This document shows positions 20,373 through 33,147 of a DNA stretch of 64,000 nucleotides, in pieces (within the stretch, counting starts at the first letter, position 1; every line of letters begins with the position of its first letter). Source of the stretch: Hymenopellis radicata (Eukaryota; Basidiomycota; Agaricomycetes; Agaricales; Physalacriaceae); the NCBI GenBank assembly GCA_015501595.1, contig JADNRX010000086.1, forward strand, positions 1 through 64,000, written 5' to 3'. The notes beneath the pieces were generated by a model. That model saw only the letters and a program-made list of their open reading frames with translations. It searched no databases and was not told the origin of the DNA. The position numbers were made by a program, and so were the translations under genes.

Positions 20373-21557
20373 GACATAATCATGGCATAGTTTGAGGCGT
20401 GCTCGTATCTGGTCACATCCTCGCCACCCACAACCTTTATATTCCCAGACTTATAGATCACGCTCATTGTACTTGTTGTTTAAACTGTCATCACCATGCA
20501 CTCTCATTTACACTCTCAACTGTTGTAGGATACTTACTGTAGCTCGTAGTTATTTACTTATTCGACGAATCACTGGAATCATTTCATGGCACTGTATAAG
20601 AACTCCATGCCTCTCAAACCGGAGAATAGGATACGACAGTGTTCAAGTTGAAGTATTGAAAAGTGACTCAGCATCCAGATCGGGCCTGGTTTGTCTTTTT
20701 CCATCAACAACCAACTTGCATCATTACACTCGCGTCGTCCTCGTAGAATTATGAAACCAGCAGGTTATGTCTCTAATCCGTTCTTCGATGTGAGATTGGC
20801 ATTTGAATTTACTGAAGGACACGTTATAGACGCCACCTGAACGCGACATTTTATTCCGCCACTTGGATGACTTTATCGCAAACGTGCGCTGACATGAGGA
20901 TCTCTTGAAGAGACAGCCCGGAAACCTTTATGTTTTGGTACATTTTGCCTAGAACTGACACATTCGCCACAGGAATCCAGGATCTATTAAACTCGCTCAA
21001 TCCGTTCGCAATTGCTAGCTGGCTCCATCTCGTTCGAGTAAGATGTCGTCCCTTCGATGTAAGCCTGTCAATGCATCAACCGTGAACCGCCCATCTTCGC
21101 TGATAGCCTGATTCCCAATCCAAGGATGGGAACGGCCGCACAACTGGGCTGATATCTTCGATCCCTTTACTCCGACATGGCTATCCGCCTATCTCTATAC
21201 CCCTGGACATGCTGGACAAGTACTTCAGGAGCATCGACAACGTGAGTAGTGCAAACGAGATGTACGAGGCTGACTCGCAAGTTTGAAAAGGCATACCACG
21301 GTAATCATGGTCCCCTAACCCAGTGTATGTTGGATGGAATGACACGACAAGGTCAGGGAGCTGAACAGTGCAGTGCCTTCTCCGATTGAGACGTCGATGT
21401 TGTCATAATGAGAAAGCTAGTAAAGCTCATGCCATACCACTCGCTGCCGTTATGAACTCAACCGTCAGGCCGATCAAACTTTCCATTTCAGGACTCTCAT
21501 CTGTGGCGGTCGATTCTGCAACCGCTGAGGACTCTGTGTGTTTGTACCGTCTCAGAC
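20373..21557. other. Intergenic, with exon-like pieces at about 20975-21240
   Basis: Two coding-like pieces, GIQDLLNSLNPFAIASWLHL (after an ACAG acceptor) and GWERPHNWADIFDPFTPTWL, are followed by a GTGAGT donor. They do not extend into a longer spliced frame that I could find. Probably the relic of a gene I cannot name. Confidence 0.3.
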
Positions 21558-22486
21558 ATGGGCATTCAGTCTTTCCTCCCAACCATCATGGCCGAAGCAA
21601 CACCACCTCCATACAGTTCGATGGAATCTACAGACAGTGCTGGTCCCTTGAAAGCATCCATGGACAGTGCCAACGTTTCCGAAATCTCCCCGAACCCTGC
21701 ACTCCGTCCAAATAACAAAGTTCAAAAAACTGCCTATGCCGTAATGACCCTAGGCCTGATATTCGTACACAATGGGATGATGTGCCCACCCGCGCGCCCA
21801 TCCGCCGGAGAAGACACCCTCAACGACATTGATCCAACAATCGCTGAGATGCCATTCTTCGTCATCAGGTCGCGCATTATCTGGGGCCTAGCGCAGTTGG
21901 TGATATTAGTGGTGGCGGCCAGTCCTGTGTTAGACGATTGCTGGATCAGTCACGGCAAATTGTGGTTTGTGTATCAAGGAGTAGTGATTGGTACGTCTTC
22001 CCCTTTTTTCTTCTTCAATGTTTCATCGTGACTTCGGTACATAGGCACCATTCTCACCTCGCCACGTCCGCCAACCGAGTTCTTCCACCTCTTCTTTACT
22101 TTCGCAGTCAGCTGTGCCATTTTTCACAACTCAGTGACCAGTGTCTTGCAGGACGACTACGCCAGATTAGGTACCTATGGTATGTACCCGTCATACTGAC
22201 CATCTTAGAGTGCTTATCACGATATCACAGGGGTGATTACGCTCAGCCTAGGCGAACATTTCTGTCGTTCTCTTGGCGCATCGGAGGAAGCTCTAATTGA
22301 GCTAAGAAGTTACCGTTCTGAATGCGAGGTTGGTCATCTTACAAGTTTTGCGTTGGCTAGACGCTCAAGGTCGAGATGCAGAATCGTATGCGTATGAATA
22401 GGTCTACGACCGACGAGACCGAGTTGCTTAGGGAGGAAAAACCAAGCAAGAATGGTGGTCTATCAGTCGAGGATACGATAGTATAG
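21558..22486 (+). CDS. Small membrane protein, four exons
   Basis: Exons 21558-21990, 22045-22179, 22231-22328 and 22361-22486 join to 263 residues. The N-terminus is polar with a PPPYSSME motif. Hydrophobic segments follow: AYAVMTLGLIFVHNGM, IIWGLAQLVILVVAA, LWFVYQGVVIGTILTS and FFHLFFTFAVSCAIF. The end is a charged, helical stretch (ECETLKVEMQNRM...ELLREEKPS). No family recognised. Introns 1 and 2 are normal (54 and 51 nt). The last is only 32 nt and doubtful; without it the protein ends differently, 24 codons after the junction. An alternative start is the ATG at 21588. Confidence 0.5.
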
Positions 22487-22565
22487 CTGGGACGCTCACA
22501 CGCCACCCTCGTTTCTACTCATTTATCTATTCGGACAAGGTATCGAAGTTTGGACATTACTCTCA

Positions 22566-23755
22566 TTACTTTCTGTAACCGTATCGAAAAGTTGAAGTCC
22601 ATCCAGAGAAACTAAGCCGCATAGCGTCTAACAACGACATCATCGTCATACATCGGGCATCATTGTATGAGCGCTGAGGAGTGCTGTTGACCTCTTCCAG
22701 GCGAAGTTGACTAGGAGACGATCCAGCAATGTAATTGTCTAGACGCAAGATGGGCCAATAAACGAGCCAGTGCGCGTTAGCAGCAGCAAGCACGCCAGCG
22801 TCAAACGCGATGATGTAGTCTATCCGATAGCAAATTAGACGTAGTGTTGAGTACGTATTTGACAGGGACTCACACTCCGTCGTAGATAGCTTTCCATCCC
22901 GGCCACCAGCGTATTGGATGATGTGGAAGCCGGTGCGTATCTGGAGAAGAAGGAAATGAGCTTTGAGAGTGCCGAAGCTCGAGTCCCACTGACCATGAGG
23001 TTCAAACTCGCGCCCAGCATTAGCACGAAGACCATCATGATGGGGTTCTTATAACTCCATGCGAAAGCGGGGCACCGTCTCTGTACGAGCACGAAACTCG
23101 AAATGACGATGATGATGAAGATCCCGTACGAAACTAAGAAGACTGTTAGACGCAGCTGAAGGACGCAGGACAGATTTTTACCAGCTTGTTCAATAACGCT
23201 GATAAGCAACAACGTGTTTCCCAAGTTCTTCAGGTTGTTCTTGTCTGAGGAAAGCAGACCACCAGCACCGGTCTAGCACCATCGTCAATTCACGGAGCCA
23301 AAACCGCTCGACCTCGATACTCACCTGGATCAATACAGCAATAATCGCCGAAGCTAGCAACGCCTTGACCACCAGCACCTTGGGAAGTAGCGTATATCGC
23401 CCCTCCCTCCGACCCGATGCATCCACGGTCTCGATCAACTTTCCATAAACCAAGTAATTGAACGCCATAAACCCAGCAGCGGGCATGATTACCAGAAGCT
23501 CCGCCGCGATGATGAGCATGGAGGACTTTTGGTTGTTCCGAAGGATAATGCGTAGCACGAATCCCGCGCCTCGTGGATCTCTGCAAAGGGTAGCAAAAAG
23601 CCCCATCGCGTCTGTTTGGTGCGGAGGGCCCAGAAGAGATGGCCCAGACCTAGGACGACGTAGAGGCCGGCCATCCCAGCGTTAGCGGCGATGCCTGGGA
23701 CATATGTGAGCTTGGAATCGGGTTGGAGGGTGACGGCGAGGAGGTGGGAGTTCAT
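22566..23755 (-). CDS. RTA1-like lipid-translocating exporter, possibly frameshifted
   Basis: Exons 23755-23325, 23272-23182, 23133-22994, 22940-22874 and 22819-22566. Family signatures in order: HLFWALRTK, GFVLRII, MAFNYLVYGKLIETVD, LPKVLVV, IQ then TGAGGLLSS, NTLLLISVIEQ, SSFVLVQRR, IRTGFHIIQYAGGRDG, then EYYIIAFDAGVLAAANAHW. This is the seven-helix RTA1 fold, linked in fungi to export of toxic lipids or drug tolerance. Exon 1 is 431 nt and changes frame between LLPFAE and RGAGFVLR (plus 23570-23610), so one base seems missing. All other junctions keep frame. Either a young pseudogene or an assembly error. Confidence 0.68.
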
Positions 23756-24953
23756 CGTGTGGAAGGTGGGGAGGATATGGAAGCCCCGAGAGGCGTTCCC
23801 GTTTTAAACGGCGCCGTGTCTGTGTGTCCGGGCTCTTTGACATGGAGGAACGCGTCCGCTTACTATGAAGGAAGAGCATCCAATACATCCGCGCGTGATC
23901 GCAGTCGTCGGACTCGCCTCTTTGTGGCGGTGCAGCGAAGAAGGAGCGAGTGCGGCTACTTACTGCTCGCTGAAGGATGTCGCTCGCAAGCACAGCATTA
24001 GAATGATGCAGGAGAAGTACATGAAGCGCGAGATGTATTACTTATCCTGATCTGAAGACCAGGCAGTCCAATGTCCGTATGCACCGGTATGATGATGGTA
24101 GTGGTGCAGAGTATTATAAAGCTGGAGATGTCCCGTCTCGTCAGCCAGGTTTGTTATACGTGTTTTGTGAACGACGCGTGAGGCCTGGGCTTAATACTCT
24201 TCAACAATCCAAGCTGATCGTCGTAGTGTGAGTTCGTGTTTGATGCAATTTGCCGCCGGCCAAAAAAAGGCATTCTCCCTTTTAACCATCATCTTCACCT
24301 GAGCCTGAGCTAGCTCACGCGACCACAGCGCCTCCATCCACCCCGTTGGGCTCTACCATTTCGCGATAAAGCGTTGTTAGTCCTACTGCAAAGGCATGAC
24401 CAGGTCAGGAGATATCTAATCCAGGGCAGGTTCCCCGTAACGCGACCCCAGTCCAGTAAAATGCCAGGCGAAGACGCTGTTTTGTCGAGCTTGGTACGTG
24501 CCATTCGCGCTGTACATGACCTTGTCTGATTCTTCACGAGAGTAGAACGTTCAATCTCAATGACCTTTGCAATATCAAAGTTGTACTGTGATTGACTGCC
24601 TTTGTCTGGCCTTTGTAATTCGTACGCTCTTCTATCTCTCGCGGTCTCTTGGCTTCTGATCTATGTCAGGATAGACTTATCACGCTCGTTACCACGCGTG
24701 TCGCACTACGCGACCATCCATTCATGCCTTGCAGGTCGCACCGTCGCGTCCCGGCTTTCCCACTATCCAACTCGTATGCCCTCCAACCGCGTCCGACCTC
24801 ACTGAGGAACACAGTATACGCGAACAACCTCTTACGACTTCGGACTTTTGAGGCAGCAACCCTTGAAATCGTCGTAGAGCAGACCCTTGAGGGTAGCTCT
24901 TACCTGACAACATTCCCTGCACCCGTCGTTCCCCAATGACCCATGACGGTTTT

Positions 24954-24974
24954 CTACCTACCTACCTACCTACC
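24954..24974. repeat. (CTAC)n microsatellite
   Basis: Five tandem CTAC units, same unit as at 9682-9702. Confidence 0.9.
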
Positions 24975-25234
24975 ATCTTCAAAATAGCGTTCGATGAATG
25001 TCGAGCGAGAGCATATGCTTTGAGGCGAATGTTGGGGTGGTCATGAACGGTCAGCTTTGAGGAAATTGGGATACATTCCCTGTGTATCGGGATTGGGATT
25101 GGTCCTATAATTCCTTCCACGCATCGAATGGACCCAGATGGACCCGCCCGGAATCATCTTTCAGTCATGTGGTATGTGCGCTTTTGTCTATTCACATTCC
25201 TTGGTTACCAATGCGACCTAGGCTTGCAAGAATG

Positions 25235-25250
25235 GATAGATAGATAGATA
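25235..25250. repeat. (GATA)n microsatellite
   Basis: Four GATA units in a row. Confidence 0.9.
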
Positions 25251-25717
25251 AGTCTCATCTTATGACCGGCGGTCCGTCGTGGGACGTCTGGCGGCGCCGC
25301 TTCATGCCAGGGTCAGCGCGCCAGCTGTTGCTGCGTCCTCCGATGTTCCTGATGCTCCAATCAATTCTCGAGAATGCAGTTTCTCCGTGTAGCCTTCTGT
25401 ATTTTATGATTTACGTTCGGTGCGCCTCTAATCATTAGTCACCTCTCATAATTTGCTGACAGAAATGCTACTGGTTTTCCAGCACTGCATATACGCGTCT
25501 CTATCATTTCAGGACCGTACGCTACAAATGAAGAAGGCTACAAACCCCGAAAATCCACGTCTGGTGGCGTCAGGGTGGCATAAACAGAATACGCTCGACC
25601 CCACATGATCTCATAGAGGCGTGTGCCATGGGGGAATATTGAAATTTCACTAGACGCGTGAATCGAACATGGGTCAGATGACGGTTGACGTCAAAATTTA
25701 AGCTTTTCGCTTTCTGC

Positions 25718-25723
25718 TATAAA
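25718..25723 (+). promoter_or_regulatory. TATA box of the sugar transporter gene
   Basis: TATAAA followed by a CA dinucleotide run, 76 nt upstream of the ATG at 25794. Confidence 0.5.
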
Positions 25724-25793
25724 ACGCACACACACAGAGCAAGAAGCTTCTTTGCCGAACCGGTACTCTCATCTCGCAACCATCATCACGACT

Positions 25794-27677
25794 ATGGCGA
25801 GCACGACGAAGAAGCCCTATTTGGGTATGACCGGTTCCAAGCTCAGTGCTTGGGTGTCGGTTGCGTGTATTACCGCCATGACGCTGTTCGGTAGGTGCTT
25901 TCCGTGCTGGAGACACAGCAGTGCTTATGATAATTCTGCAGGATACGACCAAGGCGTGTTTGGCGGCATCATCGTGACAGACGACTTCTTACGACAGATG
26001 AACTATCCCAATGCCGATCTGCAGGGGACTATCGTTTCGCTGTATGATATTGGATGGTACGTTCTCTTTCTTCGCGCCGTCATTATCGATTAGCCTAACA
26101 TATCGCTTCACTTTTTAGCTTCGCTGGCGCCATGGCCACCTTTGCTTTTGGAGAGTTCTTTGGACGCAAGAAATCGTTGATCATCGGGGTCATTATCATG
26201 TCGATTGGCGCTATTCTTCAGGCAGCAGCTGCCAACGTTCCAATGATGATCGTCGCAAGGCTTGTCACTGGCGTGGGTAACGGGTTCGTAATGTTCACTG
26301 ACTATCTCTACCCTCCGTTAATATCACGCCACGATTAGCATCAACACGTCAACAGCACCAGTCTGGCAGAGCGAGACTACGAAGGCGAGTCTGAAGGGGA
26401 AGGTTATTATCTTAGGCATGATGTACGTCATCCTTTTGTTCATCCTTCGATGACCTCTAACGTACTCTCAGCATGAACATCGCCGGCTTCTCCCTCAGTA
26501 ACTGGATGACATACGGCTTTTCATTCCTCTCAGGGAGCATCAGCTGGCGTTTCCCTATCGCGTTCCAGCTCGTCTTCTCCGTCGTCCTGTTCGCCACCGT
26601 ACCATGGCTTCCCGAATCTCCACGTTGGCTATTAGCCCACGGGTATGACAAGGAAGGGATGGCTGTCCTCGCGGCATTAGAGGGCACGTCTATCGACGAC
26701 AAATACGTCCTCGCAGAGAGAGAGGAGATTTTGGAGGCAGTTCGGATTGAGAGGGAGCAGCGTACGCCGTTGAAAGATATCCTGAGAGGAAGGACGGGCA
26801 ACACGGGTATGGTGAAGCGATTACTTCTCGGCGCTGGTACCCAGTGGATGCAGCAGCTCGGCGGCATCAATGTTACGAGTTACTAGTACGTGGTCTTTTC
26901 CTTTACTTGACCAGCGTTTTCCTGACAAGCGCACTAGTCTCCCATTGGTCCTCCAAAATTCCGTCGGCCTTTCGAACAACCTCTCCCGCCTTCTCGCCGG
27001 ATGCAACTCCGTGTCGTATCTGGTGTTCTCATTTATTGGGTTGTATCTCATCGAGCGCGCCGGGCGTCGCAAGCTTATGATGTACGGCGCTGCGGGCCAG
27101 GCGTTCTGCTACTTGTTCATATCCGCGTTCCTATCGCAGGGCGGGGACAACTACGGCGCTGCTGCGACGGCTTTCTTCTTCTTGTACTACGTGTTTTTCG
27201 GGGTTTGCTGGCAGGGCGTCCCGTGGTTGTACCCGGTGGAGATCAACTCGTTGAGCATGCGCACGATGGGGGCTGCATTGGCGACGGGGAGCAATTGGAT
27301 AGTGAACTATGCGATTGTGCAGGCTACGCCGCCGGGCATCGAGAATCTGGGATGGAAGTTTTACTTGCTTTGGATGGCGTTTAATGCCGTGATGGTTCCG
27401 GTACGTTTGGGCGGTTATCTTGTGTGCGATAAGGAACTGACGGATGTGTTGACAGTTGATCTACTTGCTATACCCCGAGACTTCGAATAGACATCTAGAG
27501 GATGTGGATCGGCTGTACAGGGAGAATCCGGGTATGGTTTTGGTGTTTAGAAACAAGGAGGCGGTACAGACGGCGCGCCCGGAGAGGTATGAGAGTTTGG
27601 AGAATGATCTCAAGCAGAGGGTGGGTGGGAAGGAGGATCCTGATGATGTCAGTGTTGAACATGTCGAGCACGCTTAA
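25794..27677 (+). CDS. Sugar transporter, major facilitator superfamily (sugar porter family)
   Basis: Seven exons (25794-25890, 25942-26056, 26119-26283, 26339-26422, 26472-26885, 26938-27400, 27456-27677) give 519 residues. Hallmarks: GYDQGVFGG in helix 1, FGRKKSLIIG, RLVTGVGNGINTSTAPVWQS, PESPRWLLAHG, QWMQQLGGIN, ERAGRRKLM, PWLYPVEI and PETSNRHLE near the end. These are the sugar porter signatures, and the length is typical of proton-coupled hexose carriers of the plasma membrane. The third intron begins GTTCGT rather than at the downstream GTAATG, since only that choice yields the conserved GNGINTSTAP. Intact. The sugar specificity cannot be told from sequence. Confidence 0.9.
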
Positions 27678-27972
27678 CTTTTCGTTCTACTTGATGGTAG
27701 TCATATTTTCAGTTGCTCTTAAGTACATATTCTGCTCTTACCTTTCGGGTATTCCCGGTCGTATTCCCATGGTCTCGTAGATACTCGCTCTGTATTTGCC
27801 TGTTATCATATCGATTCTTTCATTGTCGCATCCGTGTCTAGGTCTCCATACATGCTTCAACAGGATTCACCACAAACAATACCGATTATTCGTCTCTCCT
27901 CGCCTTCTTAGTGTGTGCAAGATTACACGTGCAGTGTAAATGCCGACGCAATATTCATGTTTGCTTTGCACC

Positions 27973-29686
27973 ATGACCTCCAAACTCCAGATGGCGAATT
28001 GCCGCGTCGAAGCGCAGTACGCAGACTCGGATACGGGTGGTAAGTCTTCGTATATCATTATACTGAAAATCTAAACTAACTTTCTGGCAAGACAAGGAAA
28101 CAAACCTGCATTCAGAGGCCAGTACTTCCCTCTCTTCGATTCCTGCGCATTACAGACTGTCGAGGCGAACTACGGCCAAAACGGGACTGATACTTCACCG
28201 TGTACCATCGACGACCTCCCATTCGAAATTCTCCAAACCATATTCACGGAAGCCTGCGCCAATGACTACATCTGGATTAGCTCCGAGTCCTCGCCCTTCT
28301 CCCACGTACCCGTTGACGATCTAGGAGAAGATCCACTGCCTTTCGATGTCCCGGTGACCTGCCCTTTCAGATGACCCTCCTCCGCGTCTCGTCCCGTTGG
28401 CGCGCTGTAGGATGTGCGACCAGCAGTATCTGGGGCGCAGTAGCCCTTACTCTGTCGCGCGTAGGACCATTCCCGATCCACAAGATACGTCGTGTCTAGC
28501 ATGGCGTCGACTGGATCGCGTCTTGGATACGCGCGGGCACGGTGATGCATGTCATATGCCAAGGATGGATGGGGAACGCATACACAGTGTCCCTATGCGC
28601 TCGTCTTTTCCGTACTTCCAACCAATGGAGATTGCACATTTGCATCTGAATGGTCTTCCAACCATACACCTCGTCGATGCGCTCAAAGGCGAGCTCGCGT
28701 TATTACAAGTTCTAGATTTGTATCTTGGGACTTTGTGGCCGCTGGCGGAAGAGGAAACGATCTGCGAGGCGTTTCGCGTAGCTCCGCGTCTCACGGATAT
28801 TCAATGCACCTACGGCCATTGGGAGCTGCAGTTCCCTTGGGCGCAGCTCGTTGGGTTTACCGCGAAAGTATATCGCAGTCCTCATCTGCAGTATCTTAGG
28901 CGATCCCTGCAACGGAGTGCGCGGAAACTCGAGGTGCTGTTTATCGATGCTAACGCTTCCTGGCCTCCCCTGCCATCCGAGGCTGAGGTGGATATGACTC
29001 TCAGTGGAATTCTTCCATCGGTTCGCAGCCTAGTTCTTAACGACAAGCACACGCCGACCCTCTTTTCGTGTCCTTCCTTGACCTATCTTACAATCTATCC
29101 CCATCCCGAGTACAACTATACCCCTCTGGAACAAGCAGTATCCATGCTCGAGCGTTCCTGCTGTTCCTTGTCCTCTTTCTCTATGCACCGGTTGCGTCCA
29201 ATGGAGCCGGCGTTGATTTATTTTCGCCGTGTCCTGATGCTTTCACCGGAGCTGGAAACCCTGTCGATAGTTGTTGACAGAAGAGAGTCTAGGCGCATCA
29301 ACCGCGTTCTTCGGCTTATGCTGGAATTCATGAAGGGGTTTCATAACGAGTTGAAGAAACTGCGATTTCTGATGATCGAGACTGTCGCTAGGAATACACC
29401 GACTTCCTTCGTTCATGACCAGGGGGCTCTGCCGGGAGCGTTGCCTCGTATCGAGGACGAGACGCTCGATGTGTTGAAGTCTTTATTCGCGGCGTATCTG
29501 CCAGCGCCATCGATTCAGGACTTGACGCACTCTTCACGGGGAGTCACGGGAATAGTATCGTACCCACCAAACTTTGAGCTGGACTCGGTGATGGACACGA
29601 CCACGTTTAGGGAACTAGAGAATTGCGAGAAGGGCTCTCTCACCGTGTTGTTGAAATTTAGTCGTACGTGTTTCTGCGTCTTTTAG
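27973..29686 (+). pseudogene. F-box gene copy A, frameshifted
   Basis: Exon 1 (27973-28039, MTSKLQMANCRVEAQYADSD) and an exon starting after CAGAG at about 28116 lead to CTIDDLPFEILQTIFTEAC, a clear F-box. The frame then meets TGA at 28372-28374. The next F-box block, FQMTLLRVSSRWRAVGCAT, is open in another frame, and a one-base loss at about 28470 relative to copy A' (58.5-60.2 kb) shifts it again. From about 28630 to 29686 the leucine-rich part is fully open (HLHLNGLPTIHLVDALKGEL onward). Hence a multi-hit pseudogene, or a gene with undetected short introns. It starts the left arm of the inverted duplication. Confidence 0.6.
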
Positions 29687-30060
29687 GCGGTACCTTTTGA
29701 TTCAAGGAAGAACAGAATTCGATGGTTCCGAACGTTCGGGGCTGTATGCGGCACCTTGTCAGCGGTAGCCATCACTAGAAATACATTCATTGCGCGCAAA
29801 TTTCGCGCGCATATCAAACTATGTACAAGTAGAGGATTAACTTGGTCTAAGATCACTTGGCACAAGACCATTGCTCAGTGTTACTCTCAGACGATCTCAT
29901 CTTATACTTACTCTCTTATTCCCATTCCAGTATACTTATTGTTCCCTTTCATTGTTAGACCGTCTCTTGTTGTAGTTAGGACTATTGTCACCTCAGTTGC
30001 CTGCTGAAAGGTGAGGTGAAGTGCCGTAGGCACGGCACGGCAGGTTCGCCTCCTACCACC
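29687..30060 (+). other. Spacer between F-box copies A and B
   Basis: Downstream flank of A, matched by the inverted copy only for short stretches at both ends. The tail (CGGCACGGCAGGTTCGCC) is shared with 58.15-58.18 kb. No gene seen. Confidence 0.5.
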
Positions 30061-30590
30061 ATGACCATCAACACGACTGAACCGCCCACTCAGCGCAACG
30101 CTGTGTCGACCGGAATAGGTAGCTAACATGGTTCTTGTCCATATACGCATCTAATTAGGCAGCGCTCCCAGATTTCTCTACGTCAGCCCCAACCGATTCA
30201 CCGGACTCTACGTCCCATACATGCACCATCGACGACTTCCCAACCGAAATTCTACAGGCCATATTCACAGAAGCCTGTGGTGACGGATACATATGGGTCT
30301 GCACCGATCCCCTCAAGTCGCGTCCCTCCTATCACCCCAGTAGCCCTCTTCTCGAGGAGGAGCCTCTTGCTATTACTCTTCTCCATGTCTCTTCCCGCTG
30401 GAGAGCGATAGCAAGCGTAACTAGGACATTATGGGAGAGAGTAGGACTATCACTATCGCTTCCGGTCGAGGATTTCCCAGATACTTCCTATCTCTCACTG
30501 CGACGACTTACGCGCGTTCTGAAGTACGCGAGGAAGGCGCCAATGAGCGTTCACTGCGAGGGCGTCTTGGACGATGATCACCACGCAACG

Positions 30591-30604
30591 CTCTGTCATC
30601 TTTT
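30591..30604. repeat. Left target-site duplication of the LINE
   Basis: CTCTGTCATCTTTT, identical to 45893-45906. The last Ts merge with the poly(T) tail at 30601-30617, so the true length is 10-14 nt. Confidence 0.88.
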
Positions 30605-33147
30605 TTTTTTTTTTTTTGGATGTACGCTGTCGGTGCGCAGCACCGACTAAATTCTGTAACCGATATCACCGGTCGTCGAACTTCGTAGTGGAGAGAGGGG
30701 AGGCGTCGGTCAAAATGCGTTACCGCACACGGTTGTGGTTACCGCTGTGTAGGGCTCGAACCCGACCTCTGGATCAGACGACCCAGAGTTTTACTCAGGC
30801 CCATACCTACTAAAACCCCGACTTGCTCTGTGTGAGCGCGCTCCGTCCCCTCCTCCCGTTCGGTATTTACAACTAGTAGTTTATTCCATGTGTTCATAAC
30901 CAATTTCTTCGGTAATGCCTGTTTCCCAAATTTTCCTTTGTTTGTCATCGCGAAATCTGTCGTTGCTGACGTCTTTAGGGCCTCAATATATTTGTTTCTT
31001 ACTTCGTTTTGACTCTGGTGCAGATCCTCGTCGTCTTCGTTTTCGATCCTCCTCTTATTTCGTAGTTTCCATAAGAGGAAAGCTCCTTCGGACAGTAGCT
31101 TCTGGAAAAGCCGGTTCAGCCCGTCTTTTTCCTCCGCTGACTCCCTTTTCTTTATTGGTCTCGCCGCCCCGCAGCCTAGCAGGGTTCCGTACTCGATTTC
31201 CGGCCATGTCTCCCCCGCTTGCTCCCACAGGCTCCTCGCTGTGCCCCATACAACTTCGTGGGAACCGATTTCACACTCGAGGAGGATATGTTCTAGTGAT
31301 TCGAGACTTCCACACTCTGGGCACATGGCTAAGTGCCCTAGATTTTCCATTCTTGCGAAGAAGTCACCTGTCGCGTGCGCTTCATGAATAGCCCGCCATC
31401 TAAACGTCTGGGTCTTCTTGCTGGTGTTCGACCCCCTCGTCGACCGCCATATCATCTTGCGTGACGGCGCCTGACCGTTTAGTGTCTTCAGTGCGTACTT
31501 GATTCGCTCTATATTTCCCTCAGTCGCTCTGCGTTCCTGTATCTTCAGCCTTCTCTTCAGTTCTTCGTACGCTTCTCTCTGCATCAGCCCACGTAACTTC
31601 ACTCCCGTTAGTAGCGCGTCCGACTTCTCCGGCTCTGGTATCGGCTCTGCCGGCAAGCCCTTGGTGTGTGCGTCCGCTGCCTTCCTTGCCAGTTCAAGCG
31701 CTCCCTTCATTCCCGGGTGTCTTGCGCTGTTTTCCACTCGGAAGGTCGTCTCGCCTTGCCTCGTCCGCAGCTGCGCTGTCACCCATTGCAGGAGCAGCCT
31801 TTGTTCTGGTTTGTGTCCTTTCCATCCTTCGCTCTCATTTTTGTTCAATTTCTTCGTCAGCTCGGCCTGCGTTTTCCTGGAGCGAATCAGGAAAACAAGG
31901 TCCATGTCATCGGGCGTTATCTCTATAGCTCTCTGCACAGCAAGCGCGACCATAGGCAGGTCATCCTTAAACTTTTCGGGGGGAATTATGTCCGCATTCC
32001 TCGGGTCTCGTGTCTTCAGCCACATTCCAACGCCCTCGTCTGCGTAGTCATTCCGTACCGTCATAATGCACACCGTCCTCACCTGCCTTCGGTCGTTTCC
32101 TTGACGCTTCGGTTCGAAAGCAGCTCCCCCACGTATGCTTGTCCCTTCTGAGAATATTCGGAATAGTTCTTCCTTCTCTCTTACTGGCTCCACTCTCTTC
32201 GGGAACTGCTCCTCTCCTGCTCCTTGGGCATCTCCCACTTCTTCTGGCTGCCTTCGTCTTGGGTCCCACTTGGGGTCTAGGGCGTCCAGTAGCTGGCTTG
32301 CTCTTCTCCTACATTGATCGGGGTGTTCACAGCCTTCTGTTACTTCTTCTCCCTCTTCTGCTATCCTGCGGGCGTCCCCAGCCGTCATGACCCGGTGGTT
32401 TATTTGTAGACAGCGCGCATACTTATCGTTGGTTCTTCGGATTTTATTTGGTGACCATCCTTGGTGGAGCCAGACCGGCATCTCTCCTCGAACCTCTGGC
32501 GATATTGATATCGCGTCCAGGAGGACGTTATTATCCCTTGCCACCCTCAGGATCCTCTTCATGTCCGACGGCAGGTCAGTCTTATTCGCATCCCATGTTT
32601 GTAAGAATGTATTAACCAGAATCTCCGGGTTCAGCGCTTTATATGTACTCAGGACCTTGCATCTCATGGCATCCTGCATCACCAGAGCCCACCGTGGTGT
32701 GGCACCATTCAGACCGAGGAAGGATGCTAAGTGAACAATATGGATGGCATCGTTCCGGAGCTTAATGTCAACTAGGTTCTGTCCTCCTTCATCCGTCGGT
32801 AGTTTCAGTGTCTGTTTGTTGACCCTTGCCGTTTTATGTTCCCAGAAGAACTTATGGATCAACGCGTCAAACCTCTTTTCCATTTCTTTGGGCATGTCTT
32901 CCGCGGCCGCTAGGTATTGTGTTCTTGATGCTGCATACGTCTGTATCCCAACTCTTTTCCCGTTCAGTGTCGGGTGCGTCCGTTCTACTTTCCTCAAGAC
33001 GCTCTCTGTCTCAGTCATTATTCGGCCCCATGGGACGTTCGGGTCTAGCTCGTTCCCGACCCACGATCCTAGCGACCGTGAGCTCTCACCGTCTTCCGCG
33101 ATATGGATCCCTTCTGGTATTCTTTCCGCCATCTGTGATGACTTCAT

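Larger units (their letters stand above)
23756..25717. other. Intergenic, two microsatellites
   Basis: Nothing coding was supported. A (CTAC)n run is at 24954-24974 and a (GATA)n run at 25235-25250. Confidence 0.5.

Noticed and set aside
22329..22360. 32 nt intron in the membrane-protein gene
   Set aside because: Kept in the proposed model because the frame behind it looks coding, but rejected as a firm call since it is shorter than all other introns in the window.
31499..32047. Plus-strand ORFs inside the LINE 3' half
   Set aside because: They are antisense shadows of LINE ORF2, whose minus-strand frame has clear motifs.
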